Origin: Rhea pennata
Taxonomy: Eukaryota > Chordata > Aves > Rheiformes > Rheidae
Length of the DNA: 64,000 bases
NCBI RefSeq assembly: GCF_028389875.1
Contig: NC_084671.1
Span: forward strand, 28,949,083-29,013,082
Direction: 5' to 3'
Shown piece by piece: positions 1 through 9,600 of this stretch (positions are counted from its first letter, which is position 1; each line of letters starts with the position of its first letter). A program made the translations under genes and the position numbers. The notes under the pieces are model-generated. The model saw only the letters and a program-made list of their open reading frames with translations. It made no database searches and had not been told where the DNA came from.

Positions 1-3000
1 TACACCTGCGGCAGGGAGAACAGCCACACAGTTCCTTGCAGGGGGTTATGCCACAAGCATCACAGCCCACTTTACCTTGCCTATTGCACCAAAGGACATT
101 TGCCCCCAGGGGACCAAGCTACGGTGGCAGTCAGGGATGCAAGAGCTGGTACAACCAGCAAGCAGGGCCCTGCACATTTCCCAAGGACGCCGTCCTCAGT
201 ACAGTCTCCGCTTGGCATGGACCATCTGCTCTGCTCCCCTGGGCACAACTGCGACAGGATGAGGAGATGAAGTTCACTTTGTAGCCCAGGGAAGAAGTGA
301 AATCCTGTGGTTGCAGAAAAACTCGCAGAGGGACACCAAACAACTGTAGAAGAGCAGATATCTGGACTTCCTCAGTCACTTCAGCCATAGGCACCAGTTC
401 TACACTGCAAGGTTTCAGAAAAAGACCTTCTGGGTTTACTGACTAGACCCCTCTGCACATTTAAGCCTCCTCTGAGCTAGCTTTGCTTGTGAATGAATTT
501 TGGTTGCTCCACTGAGCAAGCAACAAAACACTGAACCCTTGACAGCATCCAGGAAGCTCACATCCCGCAGCAGGAGGGTTTAAGATTCCAGCTCTGTTCC
601 CAGGTCAGCAACACAGAAAAAAAGAAAAAAGAAGAAATCCTTTCTGCATGCTGGGGCCAGCAGCTGCTGACCCTCCTTCAGCTGCAATCCAGCCTTAAGG
701 AAGGGGGTGAGTAACAAAAGATGCCCACATGCAGTTGGGCTCCTGGACCTTAAAGGCTCACAAGGGGGATGCAGCAACCCATTTGCCCTTGATGGAGCAC
801 ATCTGAAATAGCTGGCCAGAACCATGCTGAGAATTGGTGAGTGGTCCCAGAGGATCCACTTTTCTCCTGGAACTGGCCTGGACGAGGTGAATGGTATCCT
901 ATCAGGCACAAGCTCAACCACCTGATCAAGGAGAGTCAGTCCTGGGACCTCCAGCAGATGGTGGGCAATGGAGAGCCGCAATTGGAAGGGTTCAACTGGC
1001 AAACATCCCATCAAACCCAAATCCTTCCTAGCCTCACGGAGCCTGCTCACTATATATAATTTTAAACCAACTAACGTGTGCTTAACCTAATCAACTTCTA
1101 AAAACAGACACTCTAGGAAAGGGAAAGCACGTCAGAGATCTTCACCTAAGCAGCGTCTGAACAAGGGAGCCAAGACTAATCGGAAACGGAGCATTAGCTC
1201 CATGCAAAGTCTAAACACAGCCCAGTTAAACCAGGATAGGAATGAATTGCTCCAGGACAACTGTTCACAGCTTGCCAGGTAATTAACTGCTCCCCTAATT
1301 TGTCAAAATCTTTAAAGAGCTGCTGATTCCCTCCTTACTTCCTCCCCCCCCACCACCACCAAACAGCCCAGCGCAGCTGGTGCCGAGGACATAAAAATCC
1401 TAGAGGAGTATTTGAAACATGAAGCCCAGGTTGTCTCTTCCTCAGTGCAGAGGCATGAGCGGTCCCTCGCGAGCACGGTCCCTCGCAGTCCTTTCAAGCA
1501 GAATTTATTCCCCTCCCACCCCCTCCAGCCCAAACAACCGAGTTTCTGCTGCCTTCAGCACTTCTAGCGTTAATCCCGGCCCGCGCAGAGGCTGCTAGGG
1601 CCCAGGCGCCCAGCAGGAAAGCGAAGGGGAACTTGCTTTGGAAAGGCTCCAGCTGCCTATCACACGGGCATGTTCCTCTCTAACAGTCTCCGTGTTGTTC
1701 GAGCTGGGTTGTTTTTCCGCCAGCTGCACAATGGGGTCTGGGTTATTCATTGAAAAAAATCTCCGCGCGGGCGCCGCCCTCCATTCACAAACAATTTGGA
1801 GCGCTCCATTCATTCAGCAGGGGGAATTAAAAAAAAATACGTATATTATTAGTTCCCCCCCCCCCCACCAAGAGCTTAACACTGCCATTCAAGAAAAGGG
1901 AAACGATACTTAAAAGACCGTAACAGGGACCAGCTGTCTGTGCAGAGAAGCCCGGACTTTGCGCGACGTTTGGATTCCTTACGTAAACATCGCGGGGCCA
2001 GCCCGCGCTACTCTTTCAAGACTTGGCCTTTCCGCCAAGTTCATTCAAAAAAAAAAAAAAAAAAAGAAATAAAAAGAAAAGAAAAAACCCGAGGTGATTG
2101 TGCAAGGCTGTTTGCGGTGAGGGCCGGAACGCCCTTTGGCGAGAGGAGGAGTGAAAAGAAAAGAAAAAAAAAATAACTGTGGGCGGCTGATTGGGAAGAG
2201 CATCTCCTGCTCTCCCAACCAGCCCCAGTTCCTTGGCCTCGGGACCCCTCCCTGCCGTCTCCCAGCCGTGCTTGCCCGCACCAGTTCGTTTGCAGGCGTC
2301 CCAGTGGAAAGAGCTCTCCATACTGGGAGAGCGGAGGCACTGGGCGTGAGACTGGTCCCCCAGGGACCGGCGAGAGCACGCGACGGGCCAGGCGAACGGG
2401 CGCAGCGCCACTGCGGCCGTCCCTCCGCTAACAGCTCTCCCCGGGCCATCTTGCTGCTTTTTTTGGGGGGGGGGAGGGTGGAGGGGGGGGTTGGTTGGCA
2501 AGCGGCCAGGCGAGGGGAGCTGGGAACACGCCAAGGCTGCTTGCCGGGTGCTGACTGCGAAAGGTACGCCGGGCCCCGGCGCCGAACGCCTCAAAGGCGC
2601 TTTGTGCGCGCGGGCGCTTTCAACCCTTCCGTTCCTCCGCTCTTCGCTGTAATTAAAAGCTACAAAATAGGCAGAGGGAGCAGCTTGACTACGCACGAGG
2701 TCGCCGACACGTCTCGACCCAGTGCCGCGGGGCCGAGCCACGTGGAGGCCAGAGGCGGCCCCTTTCTGGGCTACTTTTGCCCTCGAGCCCCTAAGTTTGG
2801 CTGGGAATCATCGAAGAGTCACGAGGGCAAACCCGAAGCCAAGGGAGCCTGGTGTCTCCCGCAGGGTGGGAGAGCAAGGCCAGGCATGCCGGTGTTCGCA
2901 CCCTGAACTGTGCCTATCGCTCCTGCCGCCCCCTTGCAACAGCTCCCAGGTTGTTCCCGCTCTTGCCGTCGTTCGCAATTGCTCCCCCGTCCGCAGTTCG

Positions 3001-5175
3001 AGCGCCGACCCGGACGGCACGTGCCGAGCCTCGAGCGGCGCTGGCTTTGCCGCCGGCGCCCTCAGGCCGAGCCAAGGGGAAGGCAACCGAGGCACCGTTT
3101 GCAGCGTGGCCACCAGCTGGGGACCTTGGCAGCTGCTCAAGCTGTCACCTGGGAGTTGACCTCTCCGCCTGTTCCTCCATCCCCCCTTCACAAGGCACCG
3201 GCATTACAGGACGCACCCAAGGTCACACCGGGAGACAGAGCCAGAAATAGAAGCCCGGGCTCCTGCTTTCCTTTGTTTAAAGGATCCTTCCTCGGAAATG
3301 AGCCTTTTAGTTTTTTGCTTTTAATTCTGATGCTGAAGATAACCTGCTCCCTACCCCGCTCATCGGCTTCGCTGTAAAACTGCCTGTGCAGGGGGACAAA
3401 ATTCCCTGGGAAACAAATTCACTGGCGCCCCCAGTGCTACAGTACCAGAGATCTGGGCTGCTCCTAGGCGCCCTGCATCTGAGGGGTGAGAGGAAAACAC
3501 CTCTCGAGTCTGAGAGCAACGCTGCAAAGCCCGGCCAGTAGGAAGCATCTTCCAAGGAACGCGCGTGCTCCCAAACTTGAGAGCGGCAAGCGGGCGGCAG
3601 GATGCGCGCCAAGGACTTGCAGCAAGGCGAGAACGGGGCCTCGGCGGCTGCAAGAGGTGCTTGCAAACACGGCCCGTAAGCGGGGAAACTGCGCTTCAAG
3701 TCAGGGCCCAAATCCTGCAAGCAACTCCGTGCAGGCAACAGGGCACCCAAGCGCCCCTGGCCCATTCGGTCCCCTGCTCAAGGGCCACATTTGCTTTATC
3801 CTCCCCTGCAGGAAAAGTTAAAGCAGCTTATTACAGTGGAAAGTCAGCGGAGAGAGCTCCTTTTAAGTGACAAAGTCATTTCAACACCAGGAATCTGGGG
3901 TCTGCAGAGGCAGAGCAGGTTAAAAGTACATTTAAAGTCTCACCCCATAATTTTCTTCCCCCCCTGCATAGCCCAGAAAAAAATATATATATATCTCTTC
4001 TCCCCAAGCTCTTCAGGTTACAAGGAAACAAGAGACTGCCAAAAGGCACTGGAAACAGCTTCAGCTAGAAGAGCTACCCTCCCACGCATGCTGCAGTTTA
4101 TACCGCTCCAAGCAAGAGCTGACGGGCTGTACCAGGATGTCAACAGCAAGTTGCGCTTCTGACTTCGGGCTTGCCTTTTATCTCAGGGGAGAAAGGGGAA
4201 TTTAAAGAAAAAAAATAATAAATAAAACAAAAAAAGCATCTGAAACTTGGGTTGTCTGGAACAGTTTAATGGCAAGCTTCCCACTCACTCAGAAGCAATC
4301 AAAGAGCAATAACGAACATGCATTTACGGTAGTTTAAGATGCTCTGCTGCATGCTGTGACAAAGCTGGAACGAAAAAATCTGTTCTACTGCAGGCTAAAT
4401 TTGATTCCCTTCGAGTCCTGGCGCTGTCCGCCTTCGCGGCAAAACCCAGCCACCGACACCGAGCTACTACTCCAGTTTGCCAGGTAACGCTTCAAAACAG
4501 CCCGGGCGGCCCCCACCTCGCGGCCGAGCCCCTTGCGCCAGAACGGTCGGGCGCCGGAGACGCGTGCAGGGCCGCTCGCCCCGCGCCAGCCCACTGCCCT
4601 AACAGGTTCAGGCGATGGACGGGACGGCAGCTAAGAAACAACTCTCTCTCTCTCCGTTATGCAATGCAAGAGGGACTGCGTTTTCACTGGCCTCCTTTTA
4701 AATACGCTTGCTTGCCAGTGATTAACGCTGCTTAAAGCGGCTCAAGTTTCACCGCTCAGGTCCGCTCTTGCCAAAAGCGCTAGGCCAGGGCTGTAAAAAG
4801 CTCTGGAAACTGCCGAGATTGTGGCTAACCAACAAGCCCTTTCGCATCCACTTTAAAAGGAAAGGAGCGCTTATAAACGAATCGACATTACTCCGACCAG
4901 GCAGTGAGTCCCAGAGGAGCCCAGACATCAGCTAAGGCTATTTCCATGGGGACACCGCAAGCTGCATCCTGAAGAGCCCAAAAGGGCACAGACAGACCCG
5001 TGCGTTTCTGCCCCCAAAGCCTGCGAGGCTCTGTCCCAACTCCGCTTTGCCCAAGGAAACGGCTCCAATCCGAGCCTGGCGTTTCACACGTGCGCCCGCG
5101 AACCCACACGTTTCCATCACAAAGAACAACAACCACCACTGCCACCCCCTTCCTCCTCCGGCCCCAATTACTTAC
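1..5175 (-). other. ETV5: ETV5 intron (downstream of coding exon 4) with CpG-rich patches
   Basis: No exon recognised on either strand. CpG-rich patches lie at about 2230-2460, 2540-3100, 3540-3680 and 4420-4600, an unusual extent for intronic DNA, and suggest the ETV5 CpG domain spreads several kilobases into the gene. Between about 1620 and 1860 is AT-rich sequence with CATTCA-type motifs that looks like a regulatory element, but conservation cannot be tested here. Long open frames at 2016-2906 are compositional. Runs of A (2047-2065), C (1854-1867) and G (2465-2490) are present. Confidence 0.6.
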
Positions 5176-5226
5176 AGTTGTCGGACTGGAAATCTGGGAC
5201 AAACTGTTCATCGTCGGGGACCTGAG
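5176..5226 (-). CDS. ETV5: ETV5 coding exon 4
   Basis: 51 nt after an acceptor preceded by T/A-rich sequence (TTTTAG), with a perfect GTAAGT donor. Encodes AQVPDDEQFVPDFQSDN and leaves phase 1. This stretch is diagnostic for ETV5 among PEA3 factors. Confidence 0.95.
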
Positions 5227-5786
5227 CTAAAAAAAAAAATAAATAAAAAAATAAAATAGAGGTTCTGTAGCATGCTCAGTCCTCCGAACATGCTCTGGGA
5301 GGGATTTAGCGCGCCAAAAAGGGGAGATGGAGACTTGCCTTCGGCTAGCCAGGCCTCCTGCAGCTGGCTGAGATCCTGGAAGAGCTCTGGAAGACAGCAA
5401 AAGCCTTAGAGACTCGGCAGGGAAGCCGCCACGGCAGCAGGCGTGAGGCCACGCTGATGGGCGCCGGGCATGGGGGGAAGGGAAAAGGGAAGGGAAGGAG
5501 CTACCTTCCGAGTCGTGAGCCAGGTCGGTCTCCAAAAACTTCCTTTTGCGGTCGCCCCCGAGCCGCCCTCGGCCCTCCTCGGCGCAGGGCTTCTGCAAGG
5601 AGAGGGTGAGAGCGAGTGCAGGGTGGGTGCCAGGGATGGGGGAGGATGGGTGGGCGCACTTACCCCGGGGCCCATGAAGGGCACCTGCTGGTCGTAGAAG
5701 CCGTCCATGGTGCGGGGAGGCGGGCGCTGCCCTCGGCGCGCTCAGCATCGACGCCGGCCCGTGCAGGGGCTCCCGCAGGTGCAGGG
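5176..5786 (-). CDS. ETV5: ETV5 (ERM), ETS-family transcription factor, 5' part only (coding exons 1-4)
   Basis: PEA3-subfamily ETS transcription factor that acts in the nucleus, typically downstream of FGF/RAS-MAPK signalling. Coding exons 5708..5664, 5592..5505, 5386..5339 and 5226..5176 join in one frame (232 nt, 77 codons plus 1 nt). The protein opens MDGFYDQQVPFMGPG, continues with DRKRKFLETDLAHDSE and the acidic activation segment ELFQDLSQLQEAWLAE, and reaches VPDDEQFVPDFQSDN. This last stretch separates ETV5 from ETV1 (VPDNDEQ...) and ETV4. The ATG at 5708 is chosen because it gives the conserved PEA3 N-terminus; the ATG exon probably begins at 5786 after a pyrimidine-rich acceptor. 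The middle region and the C-terminal ETS DNA-binding domain lie off the left edge, and no fifth coding exon was found in 1-5175. The neighbour DGKG matches the human 3q27 order. ETV5 identity is very secure; the 5' UTR limits are not. Confidence 0.95.
5339..5386 (-). CDS. ETV5: ETV5 coding exon 3 (acidic activation segment; GC donor)
   Basis: 48 nt encoding ELFQDLSQLQEAWLAE, part of the N-terminal transactivation domain. The acceptor is TTCCAG. The exon must end at GAAG followed by GCAAGT: only this GC-AG intron joins in frame to the next exon as AEAQVPDDEQ, while the nearby GT at 5334-5333 would bring a stop within a few codons. Confidence 0.95.
5505..5592 (-). CDS. ETV5: ETV5 coding exon 2
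   Basis: 88 nt from a TTGCAG acceptor to a GTAGCT donor, ending in phase 1. Encodes KPCAEEGRGRLGGDRKRKFL then ETDLAHDSE. The basic RKRKF and DLAHDSE blocks are PEA3-family hallmarks; the Gly/Arg-rich beginning differs from the mammalian residues and is the least conserved part. Confidence 0.94.
5664..5786 (-). CDS. ETV5: ETV5 first coding exon with 5' UTR (ATG at 5708)
   Basis: Codes for 15 residues, MDGFYDQQVPFMGPG, and ends at a consensus GTAAGT donor in phase 0. The exon probably starts at 5786, after an acceptor with a long C/T tract ending in GCAG, so 5786-5709 would be 5' UTR. The coding part is certain; the UTR start is inferred. Confidence 0.93.
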
Positions 5787-5929
5787 CTGCGGGTGCAAGG
5801 TGGAAGGGGGAAGAAGGATCAGGCCCTGGCGGCCCCCGGGGCTGGCGCGCTGCCGGGGACCCGGCCTCGCTGCGCACCTCCCCGGGGAGCCGGCCCGCTC
5901 CTGCCGCGCCGGGTCGCAGCCCCCCACTC

Positions 5930-5970
5930 GTGATGTCACCTAATTTCTATAGAAACGGCCGTGACATCAC
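5930..5970. promoter_or_regulatory. Nested dyad with paired CRE-like arms
   Basis: GTGATGTCAC (5930-5939) and GTGACATCAC (5961-5970) are perfect reverse complements. The spacer contains a perfect 12-bp palindrome, TTTCTATAGAAA (5944-5955), at almost exactly the same centre of symmetry. The arms carry TGATGTCA, one base from the ATF/CREB site TGACGTCA. The CTATAGAAA core could also act as a weak TATA element on either strand, about 240 bp upstream of the ETV5 ATG. Confidence 0.7.
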
Positions 5971-6185
5971 GCGCCGCGGCAGCGGGGGAGGGGGGGGGAG
6001 AGAAGGAGGAGGGGGGGGGAGGGAGGCTCGGCCGGCGCCGCGCACGCCTCGCCCGCCCGCCCACCGCCCCCTCCCGGTGCTCGGCGCTGCGGGGCCGCGC
6101 CGCAGCCGCGGCCGTTCCCACGCCGCCCCGCGCGCCCCATTCATAAACTCCGCCCCTCCCTTCTCCTCCCTAACCCCCCCCCCTT

Positions 6186-6204
6186 CGCGCGCGCGCGCGC
6201 GCGC
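6186..6204. repeat. (CG)9 alternating purine-pyrimidine tract
   Basis: Nineteen bases of uninterrupted CG alternation between two poly-C runs inside the ETV5 promoter island. This is the classic Z-DNA-prone sequence and an unstable simple repeat. Confidence 0.9.
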
Positions 6205-6319
6205 CCCCCGCCATTCAGAGCGCGCGGCCCGCGCCATTCATAAACACCGCCGCCGCCGCCGCCCCGGGCCGCGCCGCGCCGCCCGGCCCCGCGTACCCGG
6301 CCGTGGTGCCGCGGGCTCA

Positions 6320-6321
6320 CC
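6320..6321 (-). promoter_or_regulatory. ETV5: Candidate splice donor of an ETV5 non-coding leader exon
   Basis: On the minus strand the sequence CTCCGG is followed by GTGAGC, a good 5' splice site. It could pair with the acceptor just before 5786 to remove about 530 nt, including the nested dyad. Mammalian ETV5 also has a non-coding first exon. No transcript evidence is available here. Confidence 0.35.
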
Positions 6322-6342
6322 CGGAGCGGGCTGGGCCAGGCC

Positions 6343-6360
6343 GGGGCCGGGGCCGGGGCC
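6343..6360. repeat. Short GGGGCC hexanucleotide repeat
   Basis: Three exact GGGGCC units preceded by a partial unit, in the ETV5 5' region and just upstream of the candidate leader-exon donor at 6320. It is G-quadruplex-prone on the plus strand and C-rich on the transcribed minus-sense RNA. Confidence 0.85.
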
Positions 6361-6489
6361 AGGGACGGCGCCTCTCTGCGCTCCGCTCCGCGCCCGGGCA
6401 CCGCGCTGCCGCTCTGCGCCGGCCCGCAGCCCCCGAGCGGCCTCCGGCGAGCGCCCCGCCCAGCGCCGCTTGTTTACCCTCCGCACCGT

Positions 6490-6608
6490 CCAATGGCGCG
6501 CCGCCGCTCGGGCGCTCCCGCCGTCTCATTGGTCGCGGCGCTGCCCCGAGCCCGCCCGCGGGGCACCATTGGGGCCGGCTGGGTGGGAGGGGAGCCGCGG
6601 CAGCCAAT
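6490..6608 (-). promoter_or_regulatory. Array of four CCAAT boxes upstream of ETV5
   Basis: CCAAT pentamers occur at 6490-6494 and 6604-6608 on the plus strand, and at 6528-6532 and 6568-6572 on the minus strand. Start-to-start spacings are 38, 40 and 36 bp. CCAAT is the NF-Y site. Two point each way, so the array could work in either direction, but only ETV5 is seen nearby. Confidence 0.75.
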
Positions 6609-6614
6609 GGGTGC

Positions 6615-6628
6615 CACGTGATTTGCAT
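6615..6628. promoter_or_regulatory. Abutting E-box (CACGTG) and octamer (ATTTGCAT)
   Basis: A perfect CACGTG at 6615-6620 is followed directly by ATTTGCAT at 6621-6628, the reverse of the POU octamer ATGCAAAT, six bases from the last CCAAT box. These are classical bHLH-ZIP and OCT factor sites; occupancy is inferred. Confidence 0.6.
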
Positions 6629-6649
6629 GGTTCCGCCGAGGACGTTTTT

Positions 6650-9600
6650 CATTCATAAAAAAATAGAAGGGAGAAAGAAGCTTGCGGGTGGGGCCGGAGC
6701 GGGGCAGGATTTAAAGGGGCCGCGGCCCGCCACAGGGGTGGGGGTGGATGGAACGAAAAGGAGCTGGGGGGAGGGGTGGAGATTGATAGGACATCTCGGT
6801 GGCAGGAGGGTCTCACTCCTGATAGACCTGCTCCCTTCATGCCTTCTCCTAACATGGGGAGCAAGCTCTCGGCATGCAGGCACAGGCTCTGGGCCTCGTG
6901 CAGCACGAGGTACTCTCTGCCCTTAACAAAAAGGTTTTGTACTAACGGGCTTGGCATGGTGGGGGTCTGCCTGAGAACCTCTTTTTGGGCCGGTGAGGTT
7001 AAACCCACACCTGTGTGCCCTCTGCCACCCACCCTGCAGGAACTGCTGTTGTTCCCTGGCCTGGAGAGGCAGAGCAGAAGGAGATGAAGCACAGGCCGGG
7101 AAGGGAGCACCCAGGAGCAGAGGGTTTCTCTGCAGATAGGTCAAAATAACTTTCATGAACAGGCCTCTGAGCATGCAGGCCTTGAGGTCCCAATGGCCCT
7201 TGGACACATGACCCCCTTACAGGACTATAAATGGCTCAGAAGACTGGCTATTAGCCCAGGACAGAGGCACTCCAGGTGGTAGGCCTGCCAGTGTCCCCCC
7301 ACAAGCATCATCTTGCCAAGTGCCTCTGTTTCCCCGACTGCAAAGGTAGTCAGATCAGCCACAGAGACCTGCCAGCTGGCTGCTCTTGAAGGCTGCAGCA
7401 GTTTGCGGGGCAATTTGCTGCCACAGTCCAGGATTCATGGAGAGATTATCCATGAAAAAGGGGGGAAAAAAGGGAAAACACTCAGTAAGCATTGCTGTTC
7501 TCGGCTCGGGAAGGAGCAGAGCCCTCTGCTCAGATCCTGTGAATGCCCAGAGATTAGGAAGCCCACTGGCACAGGGTAGTCCTGACCGTTTTGAAATCTT
7601 CAGCCTCAAGCCATGAGATTATACAAGTCCTAGGAGACAAGATGTCTGTGCGCTTACTGATGCTCATTTTTCAATAGACATTAGGGTACTGATGAACTTA
7701 CTGATGAACTTCCAGAGTCCTGCACGGGTGCTACTGTTCCTCGGGGAGAATGCTGATAGTTACAGGTAGTTTGGCTCATGTTGCGTCCCACATGAAATGG
7801 GGGCAGCTGTCACGATACATCGTCAGCAAAGTGCCTGCTTACTGGGGGAACCGCTGAGCTGGCCCTGAGCGGAGATCGCTTCCCGTGGGGCTCCGCGGGA
7901 ACTGGCGCTCTTGTGTTTCTCTCAAACAAAACAGGGATTAAATCACCATGGGTAAAATTAGCAGATGACACATGGCCAGGATAGGGAAGAATGGTGATGA
8001 GCCTGGGGACAGAGAGGAAGCTGGGCTGTTTGGGATGAGCTGGGGTGCCAGGCAGAGATGGGCACAACCAGTGACCCATGGCAGCTTTGCGGTGCCTGGA
8101 GCAACCCCAGATCCAGGTCTTGCAGGACGGGACCCTCTCCCTCACTGCTGCTCTCCTCGGAGACACCCTCCTCCCCCACTGAGGATATGGCCCAGCACAG
8201 GCCAGGGTGCTGCTCAGTGCCCTTGGAACCTCTTGAGGGCCCGCTGCGCCAGGAGAGGTGATGGGGCCAGCACACTCCTTGCAGGGCAGCTTGGCTGGAT
8301 GCCACGGGGGCTCTTTTGGATGCTTCAGGATGAGCTGAAGCCCCTGGAAAGCCTGGCTTTGGTGAGAGTGTGGGGGGGGTGGCGGGACAACTGACGCCTG
8401 CTAAATTTAGAACCTGCTCCAGAAAGAAAAAAAGAAAGAAAGAAAAAAACCCAAACCCCGCAAGCTCCAAATTTAGCACATTGCTGGCGGCTCTCCTGGC
8501 TGAGCTTGGCCGAGGGGGGTGGCACCGTGGCCTGGGGCTCTCGGCCCCGACAGCGGCCCCCGCTGCCCCTCAGGCCCAGCCGAGTGCTTCATCACCACCT
8601 TTATTCGACGGAAGCCCACGGCAGTCTGGATGTACACGGCAACACGCGCTACGCTACCAATGCCACGCCATTTCCATGCAGGCGGCCATGGCTACACGCA
8701 CGGCCGGAGGAAGGGGCTGGGGCGCTGCAGGGAGAGGGCTTTTGTGGGCGCGCTTCCGCGCCGGCTCCCTGGCACCCACGCCTGGCGTTTCTACAGGCAT
8801 GCCTGGAGGGGAAGGCGTCCCACTCAATCTTGCATCTTTTGGGATACAAAAAGTTGGGGGGCAGCTCGGAGACACCAAGGAGAACAGAGGGTTTGAGAGC
8901 CTCAAGTGCCATTGGGCTACTTGGCATCTTCCTGCTTGGCAGTGATGCCAGCCGGATAGGCGCCCCAGCGCTGCCTCTCCGTGGGTGAAGACATGTTTGC
9001 ACCATCGGAAGAAGAAGGGTGCTAACTGCTGGTCCCTTCAGATGATGTCTTTGGCATGGCCGGAGCGGATGGCAGTGTCTCCCCGCTCTTGGTCCCGGGG
9101 CAGTGGGCAGCCTGGGGACAGGCAGACAAGGAGTGCTGGGTAAGGCTCCTTCCTGGCGGACACGTTTTGGTGGTGGTGGTGGTGGGGATTGTCACGCTGA
9201 ACGTTAGACGGGGACATCTCCGTTGGGGCCTGTCACCCTTTTGCACATGGGACCACAAAGCCTGCTGGCGCTAGGAAAGCCACAGCAGAAAGGATCACAT
9301 GCTGCTGCTCTTGGCCCGAAGCGGGAACCTTCTTGCACCACGAATGGGAGCAGGGAGCTGATTTGCCAAGGAGAAGGTTGCTCTTTTCATGCAGGCACTT
9401 TCTGACCACGCTTTGAAACGATGAGTCCAAGCAGATGCAGAAAGGGAGCCGAATCTGCTTCTGGAAGGAAGGCGACCTGCTGCTATTTCGTGGGAACTGG
9501 GCTTTATTTCGACATCGAGCCCATACACTTTCACCTGCTGCTAGTGAACAGCTGCCTTCATCCTCCTCCTCCTCCTGGCTTCTTAGCTATTTACAGTGCT

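Larger units (their letters stand above)
5700..6640. promoter_or_regulatory. ETV5: CpG island covering the ETV5 promoter and first exons
   Basis: Very GC- and CpG-dense sequence with (CG)n, poly-C and poly-G tracts, CCAAT boxes and GC boxes, and no convincing TATA box in the right-hand part. It ends abruptly near 6640, where CpG-poor sequence begins. Orientation is set by the ETV5 ATG at 5708 on the minus strand. The four CCAAT boxes at 6490-6608 suggest transcription starts at roughly 6400-6470, and a GTGAGC donor at 6320 could end a leader exon. The start sites are inferred. Confidence 0.85.

Noticed and set aside
2016..2906. Long open frames on both strands
   Set aside because: GC-rich composition keeps stops rare; no domain, similarity or splice context, and the frames overlap on both strands.
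1..5175. Fifth ETV5 coding exon within the window
   Set aside because: Searched by eye for the expected segment after SDN (Pro-rich, KIKRE-type motif) on the minus strand and did not find it.
5176..5708. ETV1 or ETV4 instead of ETV5
   Set aside because: VPDDEQFVPDFQSDN and MDGFYDQQVPFM fit ETV5; ETV1 has an extra Asn and a different following sequence.
5930..6926. Pro/Arg/Ala-rich plus-strand frames over the ETV5 island
   Set aside because: Compositional frames in CpG-island DNA, antisense to the real gene.
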